In this document: in pieces, positions 19,146-29,188 of the stretch | How the letters are laid out: every line of letters begins with the position of its first letter | Numbering within the stretch: position 1 is the first letter of the stretch | From: Allopusillimonas soli | GTDB taxonomy: Bacteria > Pseudomonadota > Gammaproteobacteria > Burkholderiales > Burkholderiaceae_B | DNA: 64,000 bases | NCBI RefSeq assembly: GCF_004153445.1 | Contig: NZ_SDQC01000009.1 | Location: 30,974-94,973, forward strand | Reading direction: 5' to 3' | The notes under the pieces: generated by a model | Database searches by the model: none | Told to the model about the DNA's origin: nothing | What the model saw: the letters and a program-made list of their open reading frames with translations, nothing else | Position numbers and translations under genes: made by a program

Positions 19146-20204
19146 TCAGCGCACCGATTGGTCGCGCGTTTTCAGCGCGCCGACGCATTCTGCGATCAGT
19201 GCGGGCCCCCGATAAATCAGGCCGGTGTACAGTTGCACCGCGTTTGCGCCAGCCTGCATTTTTTCCATTGCCTGCCGGCCCGAAGCGATGCCGCCGACGC
19301 CAATAATAGGGTAGTCTGGCCCGAGCCGGCTGCGCAGGCGGCGTATCACGGCCAAGGACAGTGCATGCACGGGTGGCCCCGACAGGCCGCCCGATTCGTC
19401 CGCGTGGGGCAGTCCTTGCACGGCGGCGCGCGAGAGCGTGGTGTTGGTGGCAATGACGCCATCCACGTCGAAGCGATGCAGCACATCGGCAATGGCGTCG
19501 ATCTGATCGGCCTCCAAGTCGGGGGCGATTTTCACCACCATCGGCACATGCCGCCCGTGCTGGTCCGCCAGCGCCTTGCGTTTCTCGCGCAGCGGACCCA
19601 GCAGGCCCGCGAGCTCGTCTTCGCCCTGAAGGGAGCGAAGATTTCGGGTATTGGGCGAGGAAATGTTCACGGTGATGTAGTCGGCATGCGCATAGACGCC
19701 TTCAAGGCCCTGCAGATAGTCGTCGACCGCCCGTTCCATGGGCGTGGCCGCGTTCTTGCCTATATTGAGCCCGAGTATGCCCCCTTGCCTGCGCCACTGG
19801 CTGCGACGAACATTGCCGATGAAGGCGGCCAGGCCCTGGTTGTTGAAACCGAGCCGGTTGATGAGCGCCTGTTCGCGCGGCAGCCGGAACATGCGCGGCT
19901 TTGGATTGCCTGGCTGTGGGCGTGGCGTGACGGTACCCACCTCGATGAAGCCGAAGCCCAGGTTGCCCAGTGCATCGATATAGGCTCCATTCTTGTCCAA
20001 TCCGGCGGCCAGGCCAACCGGATTGCGCAGTGCCATGCCCATCAATGTGCATGGCAGCGTGGGCTGTGCGGTCAGCAACCGCCGCGTCAGGCTGCAGTCA
20101 TGGGCTCTCTTCAGGGAGGAAAGCGTGAGTTCGTGGGCCTTTTCGGCATCAAGGGAGAACAGGGCCGGGCGTGCCAGGCCGTAAGTATCGAATAGAAAGG
20201 ACAT
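19146..20204 (-). CDS. pyrD: Dihydroorotate dehydrogenase (quinone), class 2
   Basis: PyrD oxidises dihydroorotate to orotate with quinone as acceptor at the inner membrane. The 352-residue protein has the class 2 N-terminal helix pair ([28 protein letters not shown]), FMN-binding [13 protein letters not shown], the catalytic-serine region [16 protein letters not shown] and the end motif [35 protein letters not shown]. It is the last gene of a minus-strand group with bpt 12 bases upstream. Confidence 0.97.
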   Translation of the reverse strand: MSFLFDTYGLARPALFSLDAEKAHELTLSSLKRAHDCSLTRRLLTAQPTLPCTLMGMALRNPVGLAAGLDKNGAYIDALGNLGFGFIEVGTVTPRPQPGNPKPRMFRLPREQALINRLGFNNQGLAAFIGNVRRSQWRRQGGILGLNIGKNAATPMERAVDDYLQGLEGVYAHADYITVNISSPNTRNLRSLQGEDELAGLLGPLREKRKALADQHGRHVPMVVKIAPDLEADQIDAIADVLHRFDVDGVIATNTTLSRAAVQGLPHADESGGLSGPPVHALSLAVIRRLRSRLGPDYPIIGVGGIASGRQAMEKMQAGANAVQLYTGLIYRGPALIAECVGALKTRDQSVR

Positions 20205-20216
20205 GCTAAGCGTGGA

Positions 20217-20945
20217 CTACCCGGTGGCCAGGTCTATCCAGTTTCCATTTTTGAATATTTGGGCGGGTCTGTATTGCGACTTATACGCCATTTTACGGCT
20301 CTGTTCTATCCAGTAGCCCAGGTAGAGCCAAGGAAGCCCTTTTGAGCGGCAGCGGTCGATCTGCCAAAGAATGCCATAGGTGCCGAGGCTGCCAGCGGCG
20401 TTGGGGTCGAAGAAAGTGTAAACCGACGACAGCCCGCTTTCGAGCGTGTCGATCATGGACACCATCTGCAATTCGCCAGTAGGCAGGCGGAACTCGACCA
20501 GATGAGAGTCGACCCTGCTCGTGAGCAGGAATTGGGTGTATTGAGCATGGCTGTCTTCATCCATGCCGGCACCGGCGTGTCGACCGAGCTGGTAGGCACG
20601 ATACAGGGCATAGTGTTCGGCTTTCCAGAGCAGCGGCAGCTCCCGTGCCTGCAGCAAGCTATGCCGACGCCACATACGCCGCTGGGTTCGGCTGGGTTGG
20701 AAGTGGCGCACGTCGATGCGTATGGGCAGACAGGCTTGACAAGCATCGCAATGGGGCCGGTAGGTAAAGAGGCCGCTGCGGCGAAAGCCTTGTTCCACCA
20801 GCCCGGAGTATGTGCGGCTGTCTATAAGATGCGTAGGGGCCGCGACCTGGGAACGAGCCTGTGCGCCGGTCAGGTAGCTGCACGGATACAAGGCAGTGGC
20901 GTAGAACTGAAGTGTATGGAAGCCAGGTTCGGTGAGGTGGCTCAT
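20217..20945 (-). CDS. bpt: Aspartate/glutamate leucyltransferase (bacterial N-degron pathway)
   Basis: Bpt transfers leucine from Leu-tRNA to proteins with N-terminal Asp or Glu, marking them for ClpS-ClpAP. The 242-residue product has the ATE-like signatures [15 protein letters not shown], the cysteine pair in [18 protein letters not shown] and [23 protein letters not shown] at 20945 gives the usual N-terminus ([15 protein letters not shown]), although no strong Shine-Dalgarno is seen. It sits with aat, the other N-degron transferase. Confidence 0.94.
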   Translation of the reverse strand: MSHLTEPGFHTLQFYATALYPCSYLTGAQARSQVAAPTHLIDSRTYSGLVEQGFRRSGLFTYRPHCDACQACLPIRIDVRHFQPSRTQRRMWRRHSLLQARELPLLWKAEHYALYRAYQLGRHAGAGMDEDSHAQYTQFLLTSRVDSHLVEFRLPTGELQMVSMIDTLESGLSSVYTFFDPNAAGSLGTYGILWQIDRCRSKGLPWLYLGYWIEQSRKMAYKSQYRPAQIFKNGNWIDLATG

Positions 20946-21026
20946 GACGGCATGCGGTATTGCAAGAAGGTTCGAACCATTATGAGCGTAATGTGGCGGC
21001 GCACGCAAGCGGCCCCGGTCGGCGGG

Positions 21027-21779
21027 CTAGGGGCAGGGCGCTGGAAGGGGGAGGCACTGCCCGGTATGCAGCAGTTGCCCGGGTTGCCAGACGGGCGCCG
21101 TTTGTGCCACCGCAGGCCGCAGCAGCGACAGAAAAGCGTCTCGCGGCATCGGCCGGGCGCCCAGGCTGGCGAGATGATCTGTCTGTTGTTGGCAGTCAAT
21201 GTGCCGCACGCCCCTGGATTCAAGGAAACGGACGAGGTAGGCCAGCGCGATCTTGCTTGTATCGCTGGCCCGGCTGAACATGGACTCTCCGAAGAAAAAG
21301 CGGCCAAGGCAGACACCGTAAAGGCCGCCAGCAAGGTCGCCGTCGAGCCATGTCTCGACACTGTGCACGGCGCCGGCGCGATGCCAGGCCATGTAGGCCT
21401 GCTTGATGAGCGGCGATATCCACGTGGCATGCTGGGTGCGCCGCGGCGCTGCGCAGGCATCGAGCACCTCGGCTGTGGCCAGGTCGGTGGTGATGCGCAC
21501 CCGGGCGTCGGCGCGCCGTTCTTCGCGCGCCACACGGTGCAGCAGTTTGTTCAGGCTGTGCGAAATGCGCAGGTCTGCACAAGGCAGCACCATTCGTGGA
21601 TCGGGACTCCACCACAAAATGGGATCGCCCTCGTTAAACCAGGGAAAAATGCCGTGCCGATATGCCTGCTCCAGACGCGCAAGCGACAGATCGGCGCCCG
21701 CCGCCAGCAGGCCCTCAGGCAATGCCTGGTCTGGATGGGGAAAGGGTGTGGCATCATCGAGCCAGGTCAGGCTGCCCAC
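21027..21779 (-). CDS. aat: Leucyl/phenylalanyl-tRNA--protein transferase
   Basis: Aat adds Leu or Phe from aminoacyl-tRNA to proteins with N-terminal Lys, Arg or Met, creating primary N-degrons. The 250-residue protein starts at GTG ([16 protein letters not shown]) and carries [36 protein letters not shown], the catalytic-region AVHSVETW and [29 protein letters not shown]. It lies between the NUDIX gene (10 bases) and bpt (81 bases). Confidence 0.96.
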   Translation of the reverse strand: MGSLTWLDDATPFPHPDQALPEGLLAAGADLSLARLEQAYRHGIFPWFNEGDPILWWSPDPRMVLPCADLRISHSLNKLLHRVAREERRADARVRITTDLATAEVLDACAAPRRTQHATWISPLIKQAYMAWHRAGAVHSVETWLDGDLAGGLYGVCLGRFFFGESMFSRASDTSKIALAYLVRFLESRGVRHIDCQQQTDHLASLGARPMPRDAFLSLLRPAVAQTAPVWQPGQLLHTGQCLPLPAPCP

Positions 21780-21789
21780 AACGGCCTCG

Positions 21790-22377
21790 TTAGCGGGGGG
21801 CGGGGCCCGGTATGGTGTAGTGGCGCACTGGGAATACGCCGGTGGCCAGGTCCGATACGTAATGCTCCAGCGTCGAGATTATGGTGCGGAAGGCCAGTTC
21901 GTCCCAGGGAATTTCATCGATACCGAAAAAGCCGGCTTCCAGGCTTTCAGGGCCCGGGGCAAGTTGTTCGTTCAGAACGCGCGCCAGGAAGAAAAAGTGC
22001 ACCTGCTCGGCATGGGGCACGTCAATGATGGTGTACAACTGCTCCAGTTCGATCTGCGCGCCCGACTCTTCCTGATTTTCACGCAGGGCGCCCTGGTCGG
22101 TGGTTTCGCCCAGCTCCATGAAACCCGCCGGTAGCGTCCATTTGTCGGCACGCGGTTCGATCGCACGCTTGCACAAGAGAATTTTGCCTTGCCATACCGG
22201 CAGCACGCCAACGACATTACGAGGATTCTGGTAATGCACTGCGCCGCAATGCTCGCACAGGTCACGCTCGCGATTGTCGTCGGGTGGAATGCGCCGGATA
22301 AGGGGCGTGCCGCATTGACTGCAGAATCGCTGTGTGCGCGGAGCGGGGAAATAAAAATTGGGAGCGTGCGAAGTCAT
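21790..22377 (-). CDS. NUDIX hydrolase with zinc ribbon
   Basis: A hydrolase of nucleoside-diphosphate-linked compounds. An N-terminal zinc ribbon (FCSQCGTPL and [13 protein letters not shown], four cysteines) precedes the NUDIX box [22 protein letters not shown] (about residues 82-103). At 195 residues it resembles the short NudC-like ADP-ribose or NADH pyrophosphatases of this group. An ATG nine bases upstream is an alternative start. It overlaps or nearly touches the preceding unknown gene, suggesting cotranscription. Confidence 0.9.
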   Translation of the reverse strand: MTSHAPNFYFPAPRTQRFCSQCGTPLIRRIPPDDNRERDLCEHCGAVHYQNPRNVVGVLPVWQGKILLCKRAIEPRADKWTLPAGFMELGETTDQGALRENQEESGAQIELEQLYTIIDVPHAEQVHFFFLARVLNEQLAPGPESLEAGFFGIDEIPWDELAFRTIISTLEHYVSDLATGVFPVRHYTIPGPAPR

Positions 22378-22391
22378 GTGAGGCATTCTAC

Positions 22392-23075
22392 TCAATGCCC
22401 GGAATCAATGTCAGCCCTGGCAGCAGAGGGCCGGGGATGGCGGATGAAGCCCAGTCGCTTCTCCACTTCGCCAGCCGCGCAGAAATGTAGCAGGGCGCCG
22501 TCGCGGGCTGGTGCGTCCGTGTCGTTGACGCCGGCGCTGCCTGCAAGATGCGAAGCGGCCAGCGGCAATGGGTCGGCCGGCAGTGAACTGGGATCCAGCG
22601 CGTCCAGTACGGGCGTGTCATCGAGGGTGCGCAGCGCCCCAAGCACCGCTTCGATATCGTGGCCTTGCATGAGGCCAGGACCTGCCGGCGTCCAGGCATA
22701 CAGCCTGCCGTCATCGGCGAGCAGCCAGTCGCGCACTGGCACGGCGGGCAGTCCTGTATGGGTAAGCAAGGCCGCCTGCCCCTGGCCGCCAGGTTCCGTG
22801 CGCAGAATAAAAGGTGCGGCATCCAGTCGCACGTAGACGCGCTGGGGGCCATTCTGAAAGAACCATTGTCCGGATTCGTCGCAAACGTAGTTACGTCCAA
22901 TGAAGGCGAGAATGGGTGCGCTGCCAATGGCTTCGCCGGGGCTCGCCAGATCGCCGCGCAGGGCGTCGCCGGCCGGATGCAGGCGCCATTGCCCGCGCTC
23001 GTTCAGGGACAGCCAGCCATATACATGCGGTACGTTGGGCCATTTGGCCATGGCTTCGATGACGGACTTGTCCAT
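22392..23075 (-). CDS. Conserved hypothetical protein (KWPNVPHVYGWLSL family)
   Basis: A 227-residue soluble protein with no signal peptide. The start MDKSVIEAMAKWPNVPHVYGWLSLNERGQWRLHP and the central GRNYVCDESGQWFFQNGPQRVYVRLDAAP look like a conserved betaproteobacterial protein often seen in this neighbourhood, but I cannot attach a function. It is the first gene of the minus-strand group leading to nudix, aat, bpt and pyrD. Confidence 0.75.
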   Translation of the reverse strand: MDKSVIEAMAKWPNVPHVYGWLSLNERGQWRLHPAGDALRGDLASPGEAIGSAPILAFIGRNYVCDESGQWFFQNGPQRVYVRLDAAPFILRTEPGGQGQAALLTHTGLPAVPVRDWLLADDGRLYAWTPAGPGLMQGHDIEAVLGALRTLDDTPVLDALDPSSLPADPLPLAASHLAGSAGVNDTDAPARDGALLHFCAAGEVEKRLGFIRHPRPSAARADIDSGH

Positions 23076-23147
23076 GCTGGGCTTCCTTTTGCTACGGAAA
23101 GTCCAGTATAGAGGAGCGCGCCCCGACCGGCTGGCAGGAGACGGAGA

Positions 23148-23825
23148 TTAGCGAGGCCGCCGAACGGCTAGAAGCCGTCTTGCGGGTGCTGTTTGCAGGT
23201 TATTCAGCCGCTGCGCCAGCAGATGGCCGCAAGCCTGCGCCGACTCGGCCAATACCACAAAAGCAAGCGCAACCAGCAGAAGCAGCCCTGGCCGGAACGC
23301 CTGGTAGCCATGACGCATGGCGAAATCGCCGAGGCCGCCGGCCCCCAATGCGCCTGCCAGCGCCGAATAGCCAACGAGACCAGCGAGTGTCACGCCCAAG
23401 CCGGCGATAATGCCTGGCAGGGCTGCGCTGAACGCGACGCGTGTCGACAGTGCGGCAGGATCTTCCGAAGCGGGCGCCGCTGCCTGATTGAGTGCGGTCT
23501 CGGTTTGCCGTGCCACAAAAGGTATGGCGAGCAGGCTCAGCGGCAATGTCAGCGCCGCAGTCCCGTGGGCGGCGCCGACGGCGAGGTGGGTGAGCGCGAT
23601 TGCCACGATCAATATGATGAAAGAGGGCGTCGCCCGGACGCCATGCGCGGCATATGCGGCCAGCATGCCAAGGCGGCTGGGCGAGCTCGAGTGCGCTTGT
23701 GCCGCTCGGCGTAGCAGGACGCCCAGGGGGATACCCAGCAGTGCACCGACGGCAAGCGATATCGCGACCGCCAGCAGCGTTTCTCCGGCAGCGGTTACAA
23801 ATAAATCGGTCAGCGTTGGCGACAT
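23148..23825 (-). CDS. MetI-like ABC transporter permease (orphan)
   Basis: A 225-residue permease with five hydrophobic segments and the binding-protein-dependent transport EAA-like loop in LPGIIAGLGVTLAGLVGYSALAGALGAGGLGDFAMRHGYQ, which is close to D-methionine permease MetI. It has a good GGAGG Shine-Dalgarno nine bases before the ATG. No MetN-type ATPase or MetQ lipoprotein gene is adjacent; the next ATPase belongs to a polyamine-type system. It may pair with subunits encoded elsewhere or be a leftover. Confidence 0.82.
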   Translation of the reverse strand: MSPTLTDLFVTAAGETLLAVAISLAVGALLGIPLGVLLRRAAQAHSSSPSRLGMLAAYAAHGVRATPSFIILIVAIALTHLAVGAAHGTAALTLPLSLLAIPFVARQTETALNQAAAPASEDPAALSTRVAFSAALPGIIAGLGVTLAGLVGYSALAGALGAGGLGDFAMRHGYQAFRPGLLLLVALAFVVLAESAQACGHLLAQRLNNLQTAPARRLLAVRRPR

Positions 23826-23935
23826 GCGGGATCCTCCAGGCGAATGCCGAGTGTAGGCGCATGTCGCCAGCGCAGGAACTACATATTCGATAAGTCCTTA
23901 TAGCTGTGCCGCATAACCAGGCCGGGTGCCGCGCC

Positions 23936-25012
23936 TCAGGGGTTTTTTGCCGGCAGAAGCACTACCTGACCGGCATCTATGCACACATCCAGGCGGCTTC
24001 CGGTTTCCAGGGGCGCGCGGCCTACGCTGCCGAACAGCTCCAGGGTCAGGCCCTCGTCGGTCTGCGCAATGTAGTGCGCGGATACGCCCAGATAATCGAC
24101 ATTCCTGACGGTGACGCCAACGGTGTTGGGGGCTTGCCTGTTGTCCGACGCCTGGAAGTGCTCGGCCCGCATCACCAGCGTGACCGCCGCGTTGCGTTGC
24201 CAGGCAGCCGTCGAGGCGCTGAGCCAGGTGTGGCCATGGCTCAGCACTTCCCAGGCGCCGGGCTCCCCACCTTGGATGCGTCCCTCCAGAAGATTGGCGT
24301 TGCCCAGGAAACTGGCACAGAATTGTGTGCTGGGTTGGTTGTAGATGATCTGGGGCTTGTCCAACTGTTCGACTCGACCACGGCTCATGACCGCGACACG
24401 ATCGGACATGGCCAGCGCCTCGGACTGATCGTGGGTGATGAAGAGCGTGGTAATGCCGGTTTCACGCTGTATCTGCTTGAGTTCCACGCGCATATCCTCG
24501 CGCAGGTTTGCGTCGAGGGCGGACAGGGGTTCGTCCAGCAGGAGCAGGTCCGGACGTATGACGATGGCCCTGGCCAGCGCCACCCGCTGTTGCTGTCCTC
24601 CGGAGAGTTCAGCGGGATAGCGCTTTGCCATGCCGTCCAGTTGAACAAGGCTCAGCACATCGGCCACGCGCTTGTCGATGTCGCTGCGGCTGCAGCGACG
24701 GTAGCGCAGCCCGAAGGCGATGTTGGCATGGACCGTGCGGTGCGGGAAGAGTGCATAGTTCTGGAACACAATACCGATATTGCGCTTGTGTATGGGCACA
24801 TCGTTCATGCGCTTGCCGCGTATATAGATGTCTCCGGCGCTTGGGTGCTCCAGGCCCGCAATCATCCGCAGCGTTGTTGTCTTGCCGCATCCCGATGGCC
24901 CCAGAAAAGACAGGAACTCGCTTTCGCGCACAGACAGGTCCATGGATTCCACGGCTGTGACGGTTCCATATCGCTTCTGGATGCCGCGCAGTTCGACCGA
25001 GAAGTCCGTCAT
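23936..25012 (-). CDS. ABC transporter ATPase, PotA-like (spermidine/putrescine type)
   Basis: ATP-hydrolysing subunit of the importer encoded by the next genes. Walker A (GPSGCGKTTT), Q-loop (IVFQNYALFPH), signature (LSGGQQQR), Walker B (LLLLDEP) and the switch His (THDQSEA) are all present, followed by a C-terminal TOBE domain. The ATG at 25012 (MTDFSVELRGIQKRYG) lies one base past the stop codon of the binding-protein gene, showing translational coupling; the longer open frame upstream is not coding. Length 358 residues. Confidence 0.94.
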   Translation of the reverse strand: MTDFSVELRGIQKRYGTVTAVESMDLSVRESEFLSFLGPSGCGKTTTLRMIAGLEHPSAGDIYIRGKRMNDVPIHKRNIGIVFQNYALFPHRTVHANIAFGLRYRRCSRSDIDKRVADVLSLVQLDGMAKRYPAELSGGQQQRVALARAIVIRPDLLLLDEPLSALDANLREDMRVELKQIQRETGITTLFITHDQSEALAMSDRVAVMSRGRVEQLDKPQIIYNQPSTQFCASFLGNANLLEGRIQGGEPGAWEVLSHGHTWLSASTAAWQRNAAVTLVMRAEHFQASDNRQAPNTVGVTVRNVDYLGVSAHYIAQTDEGLTLELFGSVGRAPLETGSRLDVCIDAGQVVLLPAKNP

Positions 25013-25013
25013 G

Positions 25014-26150
25014 TCAGAAACCTCGCTCGATGCGTGAAAACATCTTGCTCCACTTGGGCTGCACGCCATTCCAGTAGCGGGGATCCGCAAAGGTGCGTCC
25101 TTCCAGCTTGCCGGACGGGTCGTAGGCCGGCAGGGACGTCACACTGTCGGGCAATTCGACCTTGGTGGGATCGAGCGAGGGAGGATAGCCCTGCGCCTCG
25201 GCCACGGCAATGGCGACCTTGGGGTCCAGCATGAAATTGAGCAGCTCCTGCGTTTCCTTCATGGGACTGCCGCGCAGCACAAACATGGCTTCTTGCCAGG
25301 CAAACGTGTCCTTGGGCTCGTGGTAGCCAATGGGATGTCCCTCCTTCTGCAAGGTGGCGATGCGGCCCGACCAGCCTTGGGTGGCGACAATCTCCCCGCT
25401 GGACATCAGTTTCATCAAGTCGGCGCCCGATGTCCAGTACTTGCGCAGCAGCGAGCGATGTTTGCGCAGCACCTCCCACATGGCGTCCAGATCCTCCACA
25501 TTATTGGGATCCTGCCCGCTGATGACGGCACCGTACCAGCATTGCGTGCGCCAGTCGTTGATGCCGCCCAGCTTGCCCTTGTACTTTTCATCCACGAGTA
25601 TGCTCGCGCCTTTTTCCTTGATCTCATCGTCGCTGATGACATCCCGGTTGTATGCGATGCCCGTCGTGCCGTAGTCGTACGGAACTGCCGACAGGCCGCC
25701 GTCGGACAGTTTGCGGAATGGTTCCATCAGGCGAGGCAGCACGTTTTTCAGATTTGGAATCTGGCTCTCGTCCAGCTTGACATCCAGCTTGGCATCGACG
25801 TAGCGGACGTAATCGAATACCCCGCTTGAGTGAAAGATGTTGAAGGAGCCGGGCTGGCTGGTGCGCACCCGGGTGAAGAATTCATCGACGCCGGCAAAGG
25901 TGCCATCCACCACTTTGACACCCGTGGCTTTGGTGTAGGGATCAAAGGCAGATTTGCGCAGGGCTTCCGACACGCTTCCGCCCCAACCATCGAAACGTAC
26001 CTGCGTGGCTTCGGCGGCCAGCGCCTTCAGGGGACGGCCGGCCAACCCCAGCGCGACGCCGCTGGCGGCAAGCAGGCCCATGAAGTGCCGGCGCGAAAGG
26101 CGATTGCGCTGATACATGTCCAGCCATTCGTAGTAGCGTTCGTCTTGCAT
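25014..26150 (-). CDS. Polyamine-type ABC transporter substrate-binding protein, Tat-exported
   Basis: A periplasmic binding protein of the PotD/PotF group (378 residues). The N-terminus contains a twin-arginine signal, LSRRHFMGLLAASGVALGL, so it is exported folded. The mature part has PYDYGTTGIAYNRDVI and WSGRIATL, typical of spermidine/putrescine binders. An AGGAGA Shine-Dalgarno is placed well before the ATG at 26150. The linked deacetylase suggests acetylated polyamines as a possible ligand, which is inference. Confidence 0.9.
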   Translation of the reverse strand: MQDERYYEWLDMYQRNRLSRRHFMGLLAASGVALGLAGRPLKALAAEATQVRFDGWGGSVSEALRKSAFDPYTKATGVKVVDGTFAGVDEFFTRVRTSQPGSFNIFHSSGVFDYVRYVDAKLDVKLDESQIPNLKNVLPRLMEPFRKLSDGGLSAVPYDYGTTGIAYNRDVISDDEIKEKGASILVDEKYKGKLGGINDWRTQCWYGAVISGQDPNNVEDLDAMWEVLRKHRSLLRKYWTSGADLMKLMSSGEIVATQGWSGRIATLQKEGHPIGYHEPKDTFAWQEAMFVLRGSPMKETQELLNFMLDPKVAIAVAEAQGYPPSLDPTKVELPDSVTSLPAYDPSGKLEGRTFADPRYWNGVQPKWSKMFSRIERGF

Positions 26151-26214
26151 GTCTGTCTCCTTTGTTGTTGAAGGTGCCGGCCAGGTTGCGGCCGGAAGTG
26201 TGCAGGCGGGCGCT

Positions 26215-27009
26215 TCAGGCACGCCCGCGCTTGAAGCAGCGCGCCAGCAGTCCGGCGCAAATAGGCAGACCCACGGTCAGCACAATCATCAAGGTGCCCA
26301 AGGCATTGATCTGGGGACTGATGGAGTTGCGCAGCATGGCGAAAATCTGCGTCGGGACGGTTTCCACTCCCGCCGATTTCCAGAACAGGGTGGCAGTGAT
26401 GTCATCGAAGGAAATCGTGAAGGCGAACACCATGCCGGCCAGCACCGCAGGCATGATGAGCGGCAGGGTTACGGTGAAGAATGTCTGGATGGCGTTGGCG
26501 CCAAGGCTGCGCGCAGCCTCTTCATAGTCGTGCCGCAGGCCGGCCAGGCGTGCCTGCACGACCAGGATCACGAAAGGGAGAGTGATGAGCACATGGCCCA
26601 TGAGCAGCAGGGCATATGAACGCTGCACCGAGGCCCAGCGAAGGAAAAGCAGCAGGGCGACACCCAGTACGACCTCGGGAATCAGAATGGGCATGACAAG
26701 GATGGCGTTGATGAATTGCTTGCCCCGAAAGTTGAAGCGCATCATCGCCATGCTGGCGAGCACCCCCAGCACGGATGCAATAATTGCCGCCTGGGCACCG
26801 AGCACCAGTGACGTGTGCGCCGCTGCCCGTATTGCCTGGTTGTCCCGCAGCGCGTCGTACCAGCGCAGGCTGAAAGTGTGTGTCGGCAAACCGCCGAACT
26901 GTTCTGGGCTGAATGACAGCAGAATGACGGCGCCGATCGGCAGGAACATGAACAGATACACTGCCATGGTGGTCCAGCGTATCATGCGCCAGCTCATCGT
27001 CGTTTGCAT
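26215..27009 (-). CDS. ABC transporter permease, PotC-like
   Basis: A 264-residue inner-membrane permease with six hydrophobic segments and the EAA loop EEAARSLGANAIQTFFTVTLPLIMPAVLAG, the site of contact with the ATPase. It is most like PotC/PotI of spermidine/putrescine importers. It sits between the second permease and the binding-protein gene on the minus strand. Confidence 0.92.
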   Translation of the reverse strand: MQTTMSWRMIRWTTMAVYLFMFLPIGAVILLSFSPEQFGGLPTHTFSLRWYDALRDNQAIRAAAHTSLVLGAQAAIIASVLGVLASMAMMRFNFRGKQFINAILVMPILIPEVVLGVALLLFLRWASVQRSYALLLMGHVLITLPFVILVVQARLAGLRHDYEEAARSLGANAIQTFFTVTLPLIMPAVLAGMVFAFTISFDDITATLFWKSAGVETVPTQIFAMLRNSISPQINALGTLMIVLTVGLPICAGLLARCFKRGRA

Positions 27010-27039
27010 GCGTATACTCCTGTGCGGCTGCGGGCGTGA

Positions 27040-27912
27040 TCAGGCAGCCAGCGATTTATAGACCTGTCCGAGTCCGACGTAGCGGTTGTAGATGGCCACG
27101 ATGGCGGTAAGCAGGACGAGAAGCAGAATGGAGAGCGCCGCTCCCATGGGCCAATCCAGTTGGACGATGATGGTGTCGTAGATAAGCTGGGCGAACATCG
27201 CGTTCTGTGGGCCGCCAAGTATCATGGGCGTAACATAGGTTCCGGCGCCCAGCACAAAGCACAACAGGGCGCCAGCAGCCAGGCCGGGCAGCGACAGAGG
27301 TAGTGTGACTTCGACAAACACCCGCCATGGGCGCGCGCCCAGCGAGGCGGCTGAATCCTCCACATTGCGGTCCACACCTTCAAGCACCACATAGATGTTC
27401 AGTATCATGAAGGGCAGGAGGTAGTGCACCAGTCCCAGAATGACGGCAGCCTCGTTGTAGAGCATCTGCAAGGGCGCATCGATAACGCCCAGGCCCATCA
27501 ACACGCTGTTCAGCACGCCCTGGGCGCCCAGGATATTGATCCATGACAGCGTGCGGATGATATAGCTGATCCAGAACGGAAGCAGCAGCATCAGGATGAG
27601 CAGCGACTTGTTGCGAATCCGGCTGCGCACCAAAAAGTAGGCCACCGGGTAGCCCAGCAATGCGCACACGATGGTGGCCTGTAATGCAATGCGCAAAGTC
27701 TGCCAGAGTATCGCCCAATAAAAGGGATCCCCCAACAGGCTGTTCCAGTTTTGCAGTGTCCAGTCCCGGGTGGCCATGCCCGTGGCGCTGCCGAGCCACA
27801 GCGAATACACCAGCACGAACGCAGTGGGGATCACCAGAAGAAAGAGATAGGCGCCCAGCGTCGGACTCAGCAATAGCCAGGGTTTGCAGGTATTCCGGAC
27901 GGCGGGGGACAT
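27040..27912 (-). CDS. ABC transporter permease, PotB-like
   Basis: A 290-residue permease with six hydrophobic segments and the EAA-type loop EDSAASLGARPWRVFVEVTLPLSLPGLAAG. It resembles PotB/PotH. The ATG at 27912 is preceded by AGAGGAG at proper spacing, which settles the start against an upstream ATG at 27948. It is the first of the four transporter genes, directly downstream of the deacetylase gene. Confidence 0.92.
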   Translation of the reverse strand: MSPAVRNTCKPWLLLSPTLGAYLFLLVIPTAFVLVYSLWLGSATGMATRDWTLQNWNSLLGDPFYWAILWQTLRIALQATIVCALLGYPVAYFLVRSRIRNKSLLILMLLLPFWISYIIRTLSWINILGAQGVLNSVLMGLGVIDAPLQMLYNEAAVILGLVHYLLPFMILNIYVVLEGVDRNVEDSAASLGARPWRVFVEVTLPLSLPGLAAGALLCFVLGAGTYVTPMILGGPQNAMFAQLIYDTIIVQLDWPMGAALSILLLVLLTAIVAIYNRYVGLGQVYKSLAA

Positions 27913-27966
27913 GAATTGCTCCTCTTTGTCATGATGGTTCGGGGGCATGCCTGCCCCAAAGCCCCG

Positions 27967-29040
27967 TTAGGGGATGGCGGCAAAGGGTGCGGCTTTGCGG
28001 CCGAGAAAACCCTCCAGGAATGCCTGCAGGCTTGCTCCGATCACATCGACGGCATATCCGCCTTCCTGCACAAGCACAGTGGGTAGGCCCAATGCGGCGA
28101 TGGACGCGCCTACTTTCCTGAAGCAGTCGTCGCTCAGGCTCAATACGCCAAGCGGATCGTCCACATGCGCGTCGAACCCCAGTGCGATCATCAGGGCCTG
28201 CGGTCTGAAGTCCGCGATGCGCTCGCACGCAATCTGAAACTGCTGCAGCCACGCATCATCTGTGCTGCCACGCGGCATCGGCAGGTTGAGGTTGTATCCC
28301 TCGCCTTCGCCATATCCGGTTTCATGGGTATATCCGGTGAAGAACGGGTAGTAGTCGATGGGGTCCGCATGCAGCGAGACCGTCAATACATCGCTGCGGC
28401 CATAAAAAATCTGTTGTGTGCCGTCTCCATGATGCACATCGATATCGAGCACGGCCACCCGGCTGAAGCGTTCGCGCAGTTGCTGGACGGCAATGGCGCC
28501 ATTGTTGAGATAGCAGAATCCCGCGGCGCAATCGTGGCGCACATGATGGCCAGATGGGCGGCACAGCGCATAGGCGGCCTGATCGCCGGCCAGCACAGCG
28601 CGCGCGGCGGCGACTGCGCTGTGCGCCGAACGCAGCGATGATTCCCACGTGTGGGGACCCATCGGTGAACTGAGATCGCCGAGATAATAGCCAGCCCGTG
28701 CAACCGGCGATGTCGATGGACACTCGGGCCGGGACAGCTGCTCGATACGCCCGTTGTAGTATGGAGAATGGCTGGGCAGGACTTCAATACCGGGATTGCG
28801 GAGTGTCTGCCAATGTTCGTATGCATGCTGCAGGAAATCCAGATAGCCTTGCGCATGCACGGCCTGCAAAGGGCTCAGGTCGAAGTCGTCCGGCGCATAA
28901 ACGGGGATGTTCAGCGCCGCCAGCGCCCGTAGCAGCGCGTCTGTGCGCTCTTTGACATCCTTGGGGTCGACGATGCGGCCCTCCCACATGAACTGCTTGG
29001 GATCGTGCTTCAGTTGCTCAGGCGCAAAATATGCCCGCAT
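27967..29040 (-). CDS. Histone-deacetylase-family amidohydrolase (acetylpolyamine amidohydrolase-like)
   Basis: A zinc deacetylase of the arginase/HDAC fold, 357 residues. The charge-relay and metal residues are present: SGHHVRHDCAAGFCYLNN (paired His), LDIDVHHGDGTQQ (Asp and His ligands), GFDAHVDDPLG (Asp ligand) and EGGYAVD (catalytic Tyr). Bacterial acetylpolyamine amidohydrolases have the same layout and remove acetyl groups from acetylated putrescine, spermidine and cadaverine. Its place at the head of a polyamine-type ABC operon supports this substrate. GGAGA precedes the ATG at 29040. Confidence 0.9.
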   Translation of the reverse strand: MRAYFAPEQLKHDPKQFMWEGRIVDPKDVKERTDALLRALAALNIPVYAPDDFDLSPLQAVHAQGYLDFLQHAYEHWQTLRNPGIEVLPSHSPYYNGRIEQLSRPECPSTSPVARAGYYLGDLSSPMGPHTWESSLRSAHSAVAAARAVLAGDQAAYALCRPSGHHVRHDCAAGFCYLNNGAIAVQQLRERFSRVAVLDIDVHHGDGTQQIFYGRSDVLTVSLHADPIDYYPFFTGYTHETGYGEGEGYNLNLPMPRGSTDDAWLQQFQIACERIADFRPQALMIALGFDAHVDDPLGVLSLSDDCFRKVGASIAALGLPTVLVQEGGYAVDVIGASLQAFLEGFLGRKAAPFAAIP

Positions 29041-29188
29041 GAAAGTCTCCAGTCTATTTGGCGCCACATCGCTTCCAGCGCGCGCGTGTTCTATTTTTCG
29101 CCCTGGCCGGCATGCTGTCCGACCGAAACGCGCCTGCGGTACACGCAGCCTGTCCGCACATACCGCCTCGTGGCGGCATGGCGGTTGC

